Part shown: one piece after another, positions 34,321-43,763 of the stretch
Numbering within the stretch: position 1 is the stretch's first letter
How the letters are laid out: every line of letters starts with the position of its first letter
Source: Mesostigma viride
Taxonomy: Eukaryota > Streptophyta > Mesostigmatophyceae > Mesostigmatales > Mesostigmataceae
NCBI GenBank assembly: GCA_009746045.1
Contig: RPFO01001311.1
Span: 86,955 to 150,954 of the forward strand
DNA: 64,000 nt
Direction of reading: 5' to 3'
Notes under the pieces: model-generated
What the model saw: the letters and a program-made list of their open reading frames with translations, nothing else
What the model was told of the DNA's origin: nothing
Database searches by the model: none
Program-made: the position numbers and the translations under genes

Positions 34321-35293
34321 CTATCGACGCCGACGGACGCCAGCATTACACTGCTGCGTCGAGTGCCGCGCGCATCTGCGCCCCCTGCCCGTCACCGGGT
34401 GCGCGCACCACCGGCGGCTCCTGGCGTTCCAGACGTTGCAATGCCGGCGGTGGACGCAGTGCTGGTTGGTGCACCCGTGGCCCGTGCACGCCCTCATGAT
34501 CTTGTCCGGGGTGGAGGCCATATCGACGGCGAGAGCGTTGGAGTCGTCCTCCACCTCCATGCCGAGCGTCTTGTAGTAGTTCACGAGATTCAAGTTTCTT
34601 TGGATATCACCGCCCCTATACCGCAGCATTTTCTTCAAGAATTTAGAGTCGTCGATCAAGCCGCGTTTTGCGGCTATTCCAAGTTGTTTGTCAAAATCGA
34701 TCGCTGTTTCCGGGTGCTTTTCGATGAGCGTCCAAATATCGTCGTATGAAAAATCTTCAGGATTGGGTGGTTTATAAGGAACTCTTCTCCCCCCACATGT
34801 CCTTGCGCGGATAAGTACACGCGCCCGTGGACGGGGTCGTCCAGCAGCTTCCTGTTCGCGTCGACGCCTCTCCAAAACATCTCTTTGCCTATGCCCTTCA
34901 TCCCTGCCTTCTCCCCTTCCAGAGCCACATCTGACGCACTGTTGTTCGGGGCAGTGTTTACATTAAAAAAGCGTAATACAAAGCATTGGGGTCTGTTTTT
35001 TTTTTCACTTGCAGATATGCAAGTTCGTCGTTCTGTTCCTTGAGTTCCGTATCAGGATAATTATCGGGGAAATTTACCACCACGTCCCTCGATTTTTTCC
35101 CCGGTTTTCCCCGGGGCCTGTAGGTAAAATCGAGTGGATAGCTTTGACCGTCCAGCACTATGTTCCGTCCGGTGCTGTGGAATTCTTCTACAATGGCTGT
35201 TCGTCTTTCTCCCCTTTCCAGTTTTTGTCTGTGTTCACAAATCGGCCCCTCATCCTGTGCCCGTTTTTGTGACCGGTCGATTTCCTCACGCAC
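34321..35293 (-). pseudogene. Tandem family member 2 of 3, two frameshifts
   Basis: Same order of conserved segments as its neighbours but in three frames: 34958-35293 (STGRNIVLDGQSYPLDFTY, NFPDNYPDTEL), 34674-34928 (GKEMFWRGVDANRKLLDDP) and 34321-34875 (EDFSYDDIWTLIEKHPET and the C-terminal Cys/His cluster). The breaks fall in an A/T run at about 34,962 and a G/C run at about 34,785. It lacks part of the basic N-terminal region of copy 1. The C-terminal 60 residues are nearly identical to copies 1 and 3. Confidence 0.75.
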
Positions 35294-35346
35294 CCCATAA
35301 TACTAATTAGCGCATAAAAAAACGCACGCCGAATATCCCCCTATTG

Positions 35347-36261
35347 TCATTTACGGACGCGAGCCTTACACTGCTGTGTCGAGTGCCGTGCGCATCGGCG
35401 TCTCCTGCCCGTCACCGGGTTGGTGCACCACCTGCGGCCCCTGGCGTTCCAGACGTTGCAATGCCGGCGGTGGACGCAGTGCTGGTTGGTGCACCCGTGG
35501 CCCGTGCACGCCCTCATGATCCTGTCCGGGGTGGAGGCCATATTGACCCAGGTCCCATCACGGTCATCCTCGACCTCCATGCCGAGCGTCTTGTAGTAGT
35601 CCACGAGCTTCATGTTGTTTTGGATTTCGCCGCCCCTCTCCCACATCAAGGTGTAGGGGTCGCTGCCGGGGGGTAATTGTTCCATTTCTTCCTCCAGCAT
35701 GCGCGCCGTGGCGGGGTACTTTTCGATGAGACTCCAGGGCTCGTCGTTCGTGGCGTTGTCGGGGTCGGGTGATACGTATTTCGCTTTTCTCCCCCCCGTG
35801 CTCGCGACCGCGGACAGCGACACCCTCCCGTGGATGGGGTCCTCCATGTGTCTCTTGTTGGCGTCGACGCCTCTCCAGAAGATTTCTTTGCCGAGACCGC
35901 TCATCGCGTCCTTTTCTCCCTGGCTCGCGTGATCCGACCTCCAGTTGCTATTGGCCGTGTTCACTTTAAACAGAGCGTAATACAACCCGTTGTCTTGGTT
36001 ATTTACCACCAGGGATCCCAGATTGTCGGCGTAATCCCGGAGAGCGGTGTGCGGGTAGTTAACTGGGTAATTGACCACCACGTCCCTTGAAGGCAAGCCA
36101 TCGACCACCCGCGGCCTGTACGTAAAATCCAGGGGGTAATTGCGTCCGTCGAGCACTATGGACCGCCCCGTGCCGTGTTTCTCGTGCTCGTTGTCGGGCC
36201 TCCCCCGTTTGGACCGGGTTATGGCCCTCATGTCGTGCCCGACTTTTTTTGCGCGCCCCAT
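35347..36261 (-). CDS. Tandem family member 3 of 3, intact (304 aa)
   Basis: The only uninterrupted copy and the reference for this family. Order: basic N terminus (MGRAKKVGHDMRAITRSKRG), STGRSIVLDGRNYPLDFTY-like strand pair, DVVVNYPVNYPHTAL, GLYYALFKVNTANSN, GLGKEIFWRGVDANKRHMED, IHGRVSLSA, then EIQNNMKLVDYYKTLGMEVE and the C-terminal cluster CTGHGCTNQHCVHRRHCNVW...CTNPVTGRRRRCARH. The cluster contains the CxxxxTxxGxxC...CxxH arrangement found at the N termini of other proteins here. Its basic ends suggest nucleic-acid or nucleoprotein binding. No homolog recognised. Confidence 0.75.
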   Translation of the reverse strand: MGRAKKVGHDMRAITRSKRGRPDNEHEKHGTGRSIVLDGRNYPLDFTYRPRVVDGLPSRDVVVNYPVNYPHTALRDYADNLGSLVVNNQDNGLYYALFKVNTANSNWRSDHASQGEKDAMSGLGKEIFWRGVDANKRHMEDPIHGRVSLSAVASTGGRKAKYVSPDPDNATNDEPWSLIEKYPATARMLEEEMEQLPPGSDPYTLMWERGGEIQNNMKLVDYYKTLGMEVEDDRDGTWVNMASTPDRIMRACTGHGCTNQHCVHRRHCNVWNARGRRWCTNPVTGRRRRCARHSTQQCKARVRK

Positions 36262-36319
36262 AGTACTCCTTATTACTGACGCATTTTTTTATCTTATGCT
36301 ACCGGTATAGAACTTTACC

Positions 36320-39022
36320 ATGTCTACCGCTCTGGACCAGCTCAGCGACGTCCGTTACGCGCGCATGTACTCGACCGCTCTCCTGGGCGACCTAGACCCC
36401 GCCGCGAGGGTGAAGGACCTCGTCGTCAAGGCGCAGGACAGCATCGTCATCAAGCCCAACAACGGGTACGGCACCAGCGCGACCAACCGCCTCAAGATCG
36501 TGGGATCCACCGCCATAGACGGGGCGCTGTCCGTGGACAACGTTACCATCGACGGCAGCACCGTCAACTCGTCTTCCGGCAGCCTCGTGCTCTCGTCCGA
36601 CGCCGGGTCGGTGCGCATGGCCGACGTGGTCGCCTCCGCGGCCTCCCTCTCGCCGGCCTCCGACGTGAACCTGACCCTCTCGGGCGGCGCCACCAAGTCG
36701 GTGTTGGTGGAGGGCGTCATGTTCACCGACAACGCGGTCACCACCTCCAGCGGCACCCTTGCGATCAGCTCTGCCGGGTCCTCGGCCGCCGCGCTCCAGC
36801 TGGGCGGCGTCACCGTCACCGACGCCTCCGTGTCCTCCTCCACCGCCAACGGAAACCTGACCATGGCCAGCAACGGCACCGGCTCCGTGCTCCTTGACAA
36901 CGTGAAGGTGAAGACCTCGGGCATCAGCAACAACGTGGCCAACGCCGACCTGACCCTGTCGTCCAACGGCACCGGGTCGGTGGTGATGGACAGCGTGAAG
37001 GTGAAGACGGCGGGCATCACCACCAGCAGCGGCACGCTCTCGCTTACCTCCGCGGGGGCGGCTACCAACCAGGTGAACGTGGCCGGCATCACGGTGACGA
37101 ACGCCAGCATCAGTGCCGCGTCGGCGAGCACCGTGACGGTGGCGAAGGACCTGACCCTGACCAGCACTGCGGGCGGAAGCGGCAAGGTGACGACCTCGGC
37201 GGGCAATCTGGAGCTGACCAGCACGAGCGGCACGGTGGCCGTCACGGGGGCTCTGACGGGCTCCAGCACGATCACCAGCACCGGCAACATGGTGGTGGGA
37301 GGGGACCTGAAGGTGGCGGGCGTGCTCGAGAGCACCAACGCCAGCGGGAACCTGGAGATCGTGGACAAGACGGTGAAGGTGGGCTACCAGCCCGGGTCTG
37401 CCGCGATCATGGACTTCCAGTTCACCAACTCGGCCAACGCGATCGCCGCATACAACATCAACCTGAGCGTTTTCTCTGGCGCGTCTGTCAGCGGTGGGGC
37501 TCTGAACATCAGCACCACCACTTCCTCTCGAGCGGCGTTTTACTATCCATCCGCTTACACCAGCATTCCGGCGTCCGTCTTGAATTTTACCACTGAAAGC
37601 GTTTCCATCGAGTTCCCTATCACCATTGCCAGCGCTCTGACTACCAGCGCTGGAGCTGACATGCAGTTCTTTGCCCTGGAACAGAGTGCAGGTGGCAACT
37701 CGTGGGTCAGGTTTTCGAGCCATTCTGGAGGACTGGCGCTTAATATTCAGAAGCTGACAAGTGCGGCTAACTACTACACCGACACTCACAGTTTCTTGAA
37801 CGCGGCTGGCACCTACATCTTCAGGATCAGTCTTGACAGGCCCAGCGGGCTCATGACGCTTTCGTACAATAAGGACGGTGGGGCATATACCACGATGACT
37901 TATAACAACGGCGCCAGCTCGACTTTCAACATCGCGGACATCTTCTGGAGGGATTCGACTGCAACTGACACAATCATGTTTGGTAGCACGTCTCAAACGT
38001 CCAACCAGACCTACACCATCGACTACTTCAAGCTGAACAAGGGCATGGCCTCCACCAACGCCGCTTCTGAGAACTCCGGCCTGTTCGTTGACGGCAGCGC
38101 CTCCTTCGGCAGCCGCGCCCTCACATGGCACATGGGCGCCGGCGAGACCTCGCAGGACAAGGGCGACTACACCGGCTCGTACTGGCACGTGGAGGGCGGC
38201 CAGCTGCTGCTCTCTCGCACCATCCTGGCGGCCGACCGCGAGGCGCCCGCCACCAACGTCAATCTTGCCTCCCTGGCCAGCGGCTCCGACACGCTGCGGT
38301 GGGAGTTCTCCTCCTCCAAGGCCAGCACCGTCGGCAGCGCCACCTTCAGCGGCAGCGGCACCGTCGCGGACGGCGTGCTCAAGGAGTCCGGCTCCCAGTT
38401 CGACTCCGTGTCGCCCAACGTCACGGGCACGTTCTCTCTGATCATCAAGGTGCTGCCCCAGTTCGACCTGTCCACGCTGACCCTCCTGACCGACCTGATC
38501 GAGTACGGCTACCTTGCCGTGCAGATCTCGAGCGGCGGCTTCCTGACCTTCTCCGACGGCGTGAACGCGGCCATCGTCATGGACACGCCCGTGCACGCCG
38601 AGCCGTTCACCCTGTGCATCACCATGAGCGGGTCGCAGGTCAAGTTCTACCTGGACGGCGCCCTGGTGGCTTCCTCGGCCAACGGCGCGTTGGGCGCGAA
38701 CCCGAATCTGGTGCTGTACGGCGGGTACGTCGGTAGCGTGTGGTACGACGACGTGCGCTTCGTGTCCGGCCAGGCGCTCACGGCGGCCAACACGATGCTG
38801 TACGGCTGGCGGGAGATGTACGCGGCCAACCAGACGGTGACGTACGGTTTCCGCATCTCCAACAACGAGGGCCTGCAGCTGGTGAAGGTGCGCGGGTCGG
38901 GCGGCAGCAACGGATGGGTCGGCACCAACCCCGCGCCCAACACGGTGACGTCCGGCAACAGCATGGGCGCCATCGGGGCAGCCACCGCCTCCGTCATCAG
39001 CGAGAGCCAGATGACCTTCTAA
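36320..39022 (+). CDS. Large repetitive structural candidate with two LamG-like regions (900 aa)
   Basis: The N-terminal 40 residues (GDLDPAARVKDLVVKAQDSI) match the paralog at 49.0-51.4 kb. Residues about 55-365 are Ser/Thr/Val-rich beta repeats of roughly 35 residues (NGTGSVLLDNVKVKTSGI-like), the pattern of elongated beta-helical fibres. Residues about 366-575 form a LamG/concanavalin-like jelly-roll insert missing from the paralog; a second such domain follows at about 640-830. The C-terminal HMGAGETSQDKGDYTGSYWH block and YGFRISNNEGLQLVKVRG are conserved between the two. No Cys-rich or catalytic motif. I infer a virion surface or fibre protein. A TATA-like GTATAG lies 15 bases before the start. 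Confidence 0.7.
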   Translation: MSTALDQLSDVRYARMYSTALLGDLDPAARVKDLVVKAQDSIVIKPNNGYGTSATNRLKIVGSTAIDGALSVDNVTIDGSTVNSSSGSLVLSSDAGSVRMADVVASAASLSPASDVNLTLSGGATKSVLVEGVMFTDNAVTTSSGTLAISSAGSSAAALQLGGVTVTDASVSSSTANGNLTMASNGTGSVLLDNVKVKTSGISNNVANADLTLSSNGTGSVVMDSVKVKTAGITTSSGTLSLTSAGAATNQVNVAGITVTNASISAASASTVTVAKDLTLTSTAGGSGKVTTSAGNLELTSTSGTVAVTGALTGSSTITSTGNMVVGGDLKVAGVLESTNASGNLEIVDKTVKVGYQPGSAAIMDFQFTNSANAIAAYNINLSVFSGASVSGGALNISTTTSSRAAFYYPSAYTSIPASVLNFTTESVSIEFPITIASALTTSAGADMQFFALEQSAGGNSWVRFSSHSGGLALNIQKLTSAANYYTDTHSFLNAAGTYIFRISLDRPSGLMTLSYNKDGGAYTTMTYNNGASSTFNIADIFWRDSTATDTIMFGSTSQTSNQTYTIDYFKLNKGMASTNAASENSGLFVDGSASFGSRALTWHMGAGETSQDKGDYTGSYWHVEGGQLLLSRTILAADREAPATNVNLASLASGSDTLRWEFSSSKASTVGSATFSGSGTVADGVLKESGSQFDSVSPNVTGTFSLIIKVLPQFDLSTLTLLTDLIEYGYLAVQISSGGFLTFSDGVNAAIVMDTPVHAEPFTLCITMSGSQVKFYLDGALVASSANGALGANPNLVLYGGYVGSVWYDDVRFVSGQALTAANTMLYGWREMYAANQTVTYGFRISNNEGLQLVKVRGSGGSNGWVGTNPAPNTVTSGNSMGAIGAATASVISESQMTF

Positions 39023-39093
39023 GCTTTCTGTTTTGCATCATCGTCGCGAACTCGCCTTGGATCTGTACGCCCCGATCTGTACGATGGCCGACT

Positions 39094-40143
39094 TTAGTAC
39101 CTCTTCACGCGTTTGGCGAATCTCATGGCGTCCAGTCCGGCCTTCTCTATTTCTTTTTGTACTTTCGCGCGTTCAATTTTATGCGGATCCGCGAGATCGA
39201 ATTCCGTGTACGGCGGCGGGAGCTTGCGTTTCAGGTCGTCGACTGTCTTCCACGTCGTCGTTCTTCGAGTGATTGGGATCTTCATCCCTTCCATTCGTGC
39301 AGTTTCGTTTAGGATAACATTGTCAAGACGTTCCCTTACTTTCTTTGCTCGTTCTCCGTACATTTCTAGCCCGGGATTTTCAATCGTCGGCAATTCTACC
39401 CAGCGCTTCACAGCTTCACTTTCCCACTCTACTGCCAGGTCGTACGCTGCCTGTAACCCGGGATTTTTAGGCAGGTTTGACTGAATATCCCGACGAAATT
39501 TTTCTAGTTGCATAATACTGATCCAAGCGTCATTTTTTGGCTTGTTTAGTTTTTCATTGGCCTTGGCGATAGCCTCTTCCCTTGACCGCCACTTGTCGCG
39601 GACCGCGGTGGCAGTTTTAATGTATTTGCCTTTCCCCTCCGCGGCCGCCCAATTCAGCCTATCATTGTCTGTTATATGGTGCCCGGCATTTTGAAGCGCT
39701 GTCTCAACGTGGTCATGACCTGGCTTGCTGTCTAAGAGCAATTGTTTATAATCACTGTCAACACCCCCCGCGCCCACTTGTGCGTCGTTGACAACATCTC
39801 CCGCCCGCGTCCTGTGAGTGGATCTGAGCCCTTTCCTTCCTCTGCCCCCTCCCCCTGTCCTGACTCCGTACGCCCCCGTGCCATGCGCGGGCTTCTTCGG
39901 CACCTGTGTCGCGGGGGCGGGCGGCTGGGGGAGCTTCAGCAGGGCGAGACGGAGAGAGATATTGTACGGATCGTCCGGGTCCTTCTTCATTCCGGCCTCC
40001 ATCTCGATGTGGGAGCGCTTGTTGGCCTTGGACCGCATCCCGTGACGCGACACGCACCGCTGCCCCCTGTGCAGGTGGCACCTCCCTCTTGGTACGACGA
40101 TCCCGCACATCCCGCCTGACGATGTACGCGCACCGCACTTCAT
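39094..40143 (-). CDS. Cys/His-motif protein, helical (349 aa)
   Basis: Starts MKCGARTSSGGMCGIVV and continues to CHLHRG, giving C-x4-T-x2-G-x2-C-x8-C-x2-H at residues 3-25, followed by QRCVSRHGMRSKAN, a segment echoed in the gene at 52.9 kb. The rest is charged and mostly helical with no recognised fold (for example KWRSREEAIAKANEKLNKPK). TATAA directly precedes the start codon. Convergent with the 36.3-39.0 kb gene, separated by 71 bases. A zinc-binding N terminus is likely; cellular role unknown. Confidence 0.7.
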   Translation of the reverse strand: MKCGARTSSGGMCGIVVPRGRCHLHRGQRCVSRHGMRSKANKRSHIEMEAGMKKDPDDPYNISLRLALLKLPQPPAPATQVPKKPAHGTGAYGVRTGGGGRGRKGLRSTHRTRAGDVVNDAQVGAGGVDSDYKQLLLDSKPGHDHVETALQNAGHHITDNDRLNWAAAEGKGKYIKTATAVRDKWRSREEAIAKANEKLNKPKNDAWISIMQLEKFRRDIQSNLPKNPGLQAAYDLAVEWESEAVKRWVELPTIENPGLEMYGERAKKVRERLDNVILNETARMEGMKIPITRRTTTWKTVDDLKRKLPPPYTEFDLADPHKIERAKVQKEIEKAGLDAMRFAKRVKRY

Positions 40144-40170
40144 TTATACAGAAGTGACGCGAAAAAAACT

Positions 40171-41139
40171 CTAGTAGCGCAGAGCTCGATTCCGGCCCTG
40201 TCGCCGCTTTCTCTTTTGACCCGTTTTATGCCCGTGGTCTTCTGGCAGAGGGGGGGCGGACGGTACATTTTCATATTCGCCATCTGGCAGAGGGGGGGCG
40301 GACGGGGGGAGCATCTCCCGATCGGGGACAATGCGCAACACACCGTCCTTGTAAAAAAACTCCACATCGTCTGGCAGAGGGGGGGCGGTCGGTATATGTT
40401 TCAGCTCGCCGTCGCTATCAAACCGTGTGTCAGACGGCATTGGCGGGGCACTCGGATGTTCTGGTCGTCGAGCGGGCACGCCGTTAGGAAAATCTCGAAG
40501 AATCAACCGATGCCTTTTTTCGATCCTCCTCTGTTTTGCCATCTGCTTGTTGTGCTCGTAATCCGGGTTGGCCCTCTCGAGTCTGTCAAACTCGTGCTCC
40601 AAGAATTTCTTCTTCACCCACGCCTGGTCCCTTTTTGCGTCTCTCATATAATCCGACCCCCTCACGCGCCGATCCTGCTCCTCCTCCCGTCGCGTAAACG
40701 GCCCCCCCTCCGGGCGTTGTCGTTTTGTCGGGGAGTGCAGGAACTGGTCATTCCAGTTCTGCATCTCCTGGGACTTGTTAAACTCTTCGCGTATCAGCTC
40801 GGATTCCGCTATATTCAGCTTTCTGACCTGGTCCTTCCACCCTGTCGGCTTGAGTTCTCTAAAGTTGGCGATAGCACTTTGGATGTCTTGTATGGAACTC
40901 TTGTCTACGTGCATGCGCTTCATTGCACGCCCTAGTGCGTCTAAATCCAGATCCCCATCCACAGTGGTATACATGGTTTTAAGAATGGGGGCGAGCCCCC
41001 TTCTCGTGCTATGCCCCCTCGTGCTATGCCCCCTTCTGCGATGCACGATCGGTTGACCCCTGTGCATGTGGCATCTCCCGTTCTGCACTAGTTTTCTGCA
41101 CGCACCCCCAGTAGCGGTCCTCGCATCGCAGCTCCTCAT
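40171..41139 (-). CDS. Cys/His-motif protein with four P(S/T)AP motifs (322 aa)
   Basis: The N terminus MRSCDARTATGGACRKLVQN and following CHMHRG form the same zinc-type motif as the neighbouring gene. The central part is charged and helical. Between residues about 228 and 300 are four copies of P-(S/T)-A-P-P with a following L/M-P-x-D/E: HPSAPPMPSD, IPTAPPLPDD, PPSAPPLPDG and VPSAPPLPED. P(S/T)AP is the classical binding motif for the ESCRT-I subunit TSG101 used as a viral late domain. The C terminus is basic (GQKRKRRQGRNR). Its start overlaps the stop of the upstream gene in an ATGA arrangement, so the two are probably co-transcribed. Confidence 0.7.
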   Translation of the reverse strand: MRSCDARTATGGACRKLVQNGRCHMHRGQPIVHRRRGHSTRGHSTRRGLAPILKTMYTTVDGDLDLDALGRAMKRMHVDKSSIQDIQSAIANFRELKPTGWKDQVRKLNIAESELIREEFNKSQEMQNWNDQFLHSPTKRQRPEGGPFTRREEEQDRRVRGSDYMRDAKRDQAWVKKKFLEHEFDRLERANPDYEHNKQMAKQRRIEKRHRLILRDFPNGVPARRPEHPSAPPMPSDTRFDSDGELKHIPTAPPLPDDVEFFYKDGVLRIVPDREMLPPSAPPLPDGEYENVPSAPPLPEDHGHKTGQKRKRRQGRNRALRY

Positions 41140-41399
41140 TGTATACGTAACGAAGACACTATTTTTCTAACGACGGGCGTGTTCTGGCCTAGCGCGTAGT
41201 GCAGGCCCTCGCCTATCACCACCAATGCGGCGAACCAGCCCGCTATCTCGGACGCCCTCAAGCGGCGTCCACCCGCGTAATAAGCGAACGCGGCACCGGC
41301 CGCCAGTGTGGCGAGCCAGTCGAATAGAGCACTGCCAAACACGCGAAAGGAGCGCAGGTAGGCTATCACGGACATTGTAGTATGTACATAATTGCTCAT
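41136..41399 (-). CDS. Small two-segment membrane protein (87 aa)
   Basis: Hydrophobic stretches at about residues 22-43 (FDWLATLAAGAAFAYYAG) and 52-68 (IAGWFAALVVIGEGLHYAL) suggest two membrane passes with short ends. The stop overlaps the start of the P(S/T)AP gene. A fragment similar to residues 15-32 (LRSFRVFGSALFDW) recurs in the chimeric remnant at 45.1 kb, so the gene has been copied within the element. Function unknown. Confidence 0.6.
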   Translation of the reverse strand: MSNYVHTTMSVIAYLRSFRVFGSALFDWLATLAAGAAFAYYAGGRRLRASEIAGWFAALVVIGEGLHYALGQNTPVVRKIVSSLRIQ

Positions 41400-41404
41400 A
41401 TAAT

Positions 41405-43691
41405 CTAAATAATTCTATCTTCCCTGAGAGGTGGGTGCCTCTGGTCTACCGCCTCCCTAGCGAGCTTGAGGGCCTCGCGGTCTTCCTTGGTCATCTTACC
41501 TACAATTTCTACAGTGAGTGGACCTCTCGGCTCTTTGCGCCGGCGCTCTCTTCTTAACATTTTTTTGAGGCCTATATATTCCTTTAACTTCACCCCGGCT
41601 GGCACCACCACAGATTCATAGGCGGCCTGTCGTTTCGCCATATCTCTCTTGATATCTTCCAACACATCCATGTATTTCCTATGCTGATGTAGCAACCAGC
41701 GCCATTGCTGGTCTGTATACTTTGGTGGTTTTTTACCCTTACCCTTAAACTCGAAGGTCAAGTATGGCCCTTTTCTATCCACGCCCATCACGTTCTCCTC
41801 CATGAACTCCTTCGACAATCCGGGTCCGGGGTTGAAGTCCGGGTCCGGCCCTTTGACAGATGGGGGGGAGCGCCCTCGTCTGCTTGAGAACTTCCGCCCT
41901 CGGAGAGTCCGTCATCCTGCCCTGCGCGGGGGGCTCGAGGTCGTTTGAGGAGATCGATCAGTTTTTGTTTCTGAACAAAGCGCTGGTACTCTGCCAACGT
42001 GTACCCCCCCTCGCACAAGCCAGAATTGAACCTCTTCGAAAGTCCCTTTATGTCCTTTTCCTTGGCCAGCTCTCTGCACGTTTTCCTTTTATTCAAGGAC
42101 ACCGGGTGGGGGGGGGGGGCTTGCGCACGGCCATCCCGTCCGCTACCGGCGTCGCCACCTTGGCGCGGGGCTGCTCGCCTACCATACCGGCACCGGGTGT
42201 TATCCATGATCTAGGTATCAACGGCTCGTAATGGTCGCGATGGAAAAATATGTACACTGGCTCATCTTCCGACCTCCACGACCCGCGTTCCCTTTCCGCC
42301 CTCTCGACATCCTGCCTCCCCCCCCCGGGCAGCAACATGTGCCTCAGCACGTATTTCCCGTCAGACCTGCGAGTCGCGGTAAAGGTGTGGATGTCCGTTT
42401 TGGCGTGATACGCGAATAGAGCCATCATGCTATCATCCGCCCATTCGCCATCTTGCAACATGCTTGTCATCTCCTTACGCAACTGCACGTTTTTTTTACC
42501 ATGAAAACGGTCGACGTTCATAATCCCCAACTTCTCCCGGTTTTTTAGATAGTGCAGTAACTTACTCGACAGACTGCGTTTCAAACGCTCAGTAGTTTCG
42601 TGAATGGCTTCCTGATCGATAGGGGTATTCGTTTGGAACGCCCTGCTGACAACAAACGAGTACCAAAAGCAATTGCCGTCGCCTTTAACACCGCGTTTGA
42701 ACGCGATACCGTATTTGTTAGATTGAGGCTTGTCAAACACTACGCGTACGTCCACCTCGGGCATTATCTCGGGATAGTACACTATTGCGGTCGGCGAGGG
42801 CACCTTGGTCTTTACGACAACGTCCTGTTCCTGGGGCAAACCTGCGGCGGGCGGGGGCGGGCGGGGAAACGGGGGCGGAGACGGAGCGATGTCCTCTGCT
42901 TGCACACTTTCGCCATCGGAGAGGGCGAACGACACCATCGAGACGGCGTCGTCGTCCTCCTTCCTCGCCTTCTTGGCGCGAGGGGCTTGTGGAGGACCGC
43001 CCCTCTTCGCATTTTTCTTGGCGGGGATGCGCGCCATCCCGACCTGTTTCATCCACGCCCGCAGGTCCTTGAGAGTCGCTGGCGGCGACTGGTGCTTGTC
43101 GGCGTACCCGGTCCGTGTTGCGTACTCGGCGAGTCTGGCGGCCATCGCGGCGGGGTCTGCGGGCGCCCTTCGCTTGGGGATGCGCACTAGCGGGTGGTCC
43201 GCTCCGTATTCCGCTATCATCTTTTCTCGTTCGGGGATACACTCGTTGACGGCCCACCTGGTCTTCAGGGCACGGGGCTTGAGCTGGTCACACCGCTTCT
43301 TCGGGCGCGGCTTCTGCGCGCGTGGCGCCTTCGCGGGGGCCGCCGCCGGCACGGGCGCTCGAACCGGCACCACCACCGGCACGGGCGCTCGAACCGGCAC
43401 AACCACCGGCACGGGCGCTCGAACCGGCACCACCACCGGCACCGGCGCTGCAGGCCCTCGTACCCCCCCCGCCGCTTCTGTTTCGACAGGGGTTAATGGG
43501 TAGGCTAGGACGGCCTCCGCGCGCGCCGGCCCTGGGGCCCTCGACCGTGCGGGTGCCCCTCCCTGAGCGAGTCTTCGCTTTGGCGGCTTTACCTTTCCGT
43601 CCCTCTCCGCCATCTTCATGGTGTAATGTTTGCACTGGTTGGCTTTCCACCTCTTCTTCAGCGTCGCCAGCGAAAGGTGCTGGCAATCCAT
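41405..43691 (-). CDS. OTU-type cysteine protease in a long multi-motif protein, two frameshifts
   Basis: The first frame (42093-43691, 532 aa) carries an OTU-like core: VKGDGNCFWYSF at 336-346 with the Asp-Gly-Asn-Cys loop (Cys341 as nucleophile), GEWADDSMMALFAYH at about 415-429, and HRDHYEPL at 484-491 supplying the catalytic His. Such enzymes remove ubiquitin from proteins. N-terminal are two C-x2-L...L-K-x-R-W-x4-C motifs and a Pro/Val repeat of three identical decapeptides. Frames 41788-42207 and 41405-41818 appear to continue the protein: they join at a C11 run (42,109-42,119) and a C7 run (about 41,865), and the next frame holds a third Cys motif (CRELAKEK...FNSGLC). If joined, about 760 residues. 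Confidence 0.7.
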
Positions 43692-43763
43692 ATATGCTTT
43701 ACTGTACGCTAAATAAAATTAGCCCGCCCGTATTTTTTATGCACTTCATTATCGCACCTCTTT

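Noticed and set aside
36392-38596. 734-residue ORF antisense to the fibre-like gene
   Set aside because: Shadow of a GC-rich gene with strong third-position bias; His/Gly/Arg-rich composition without motifs.
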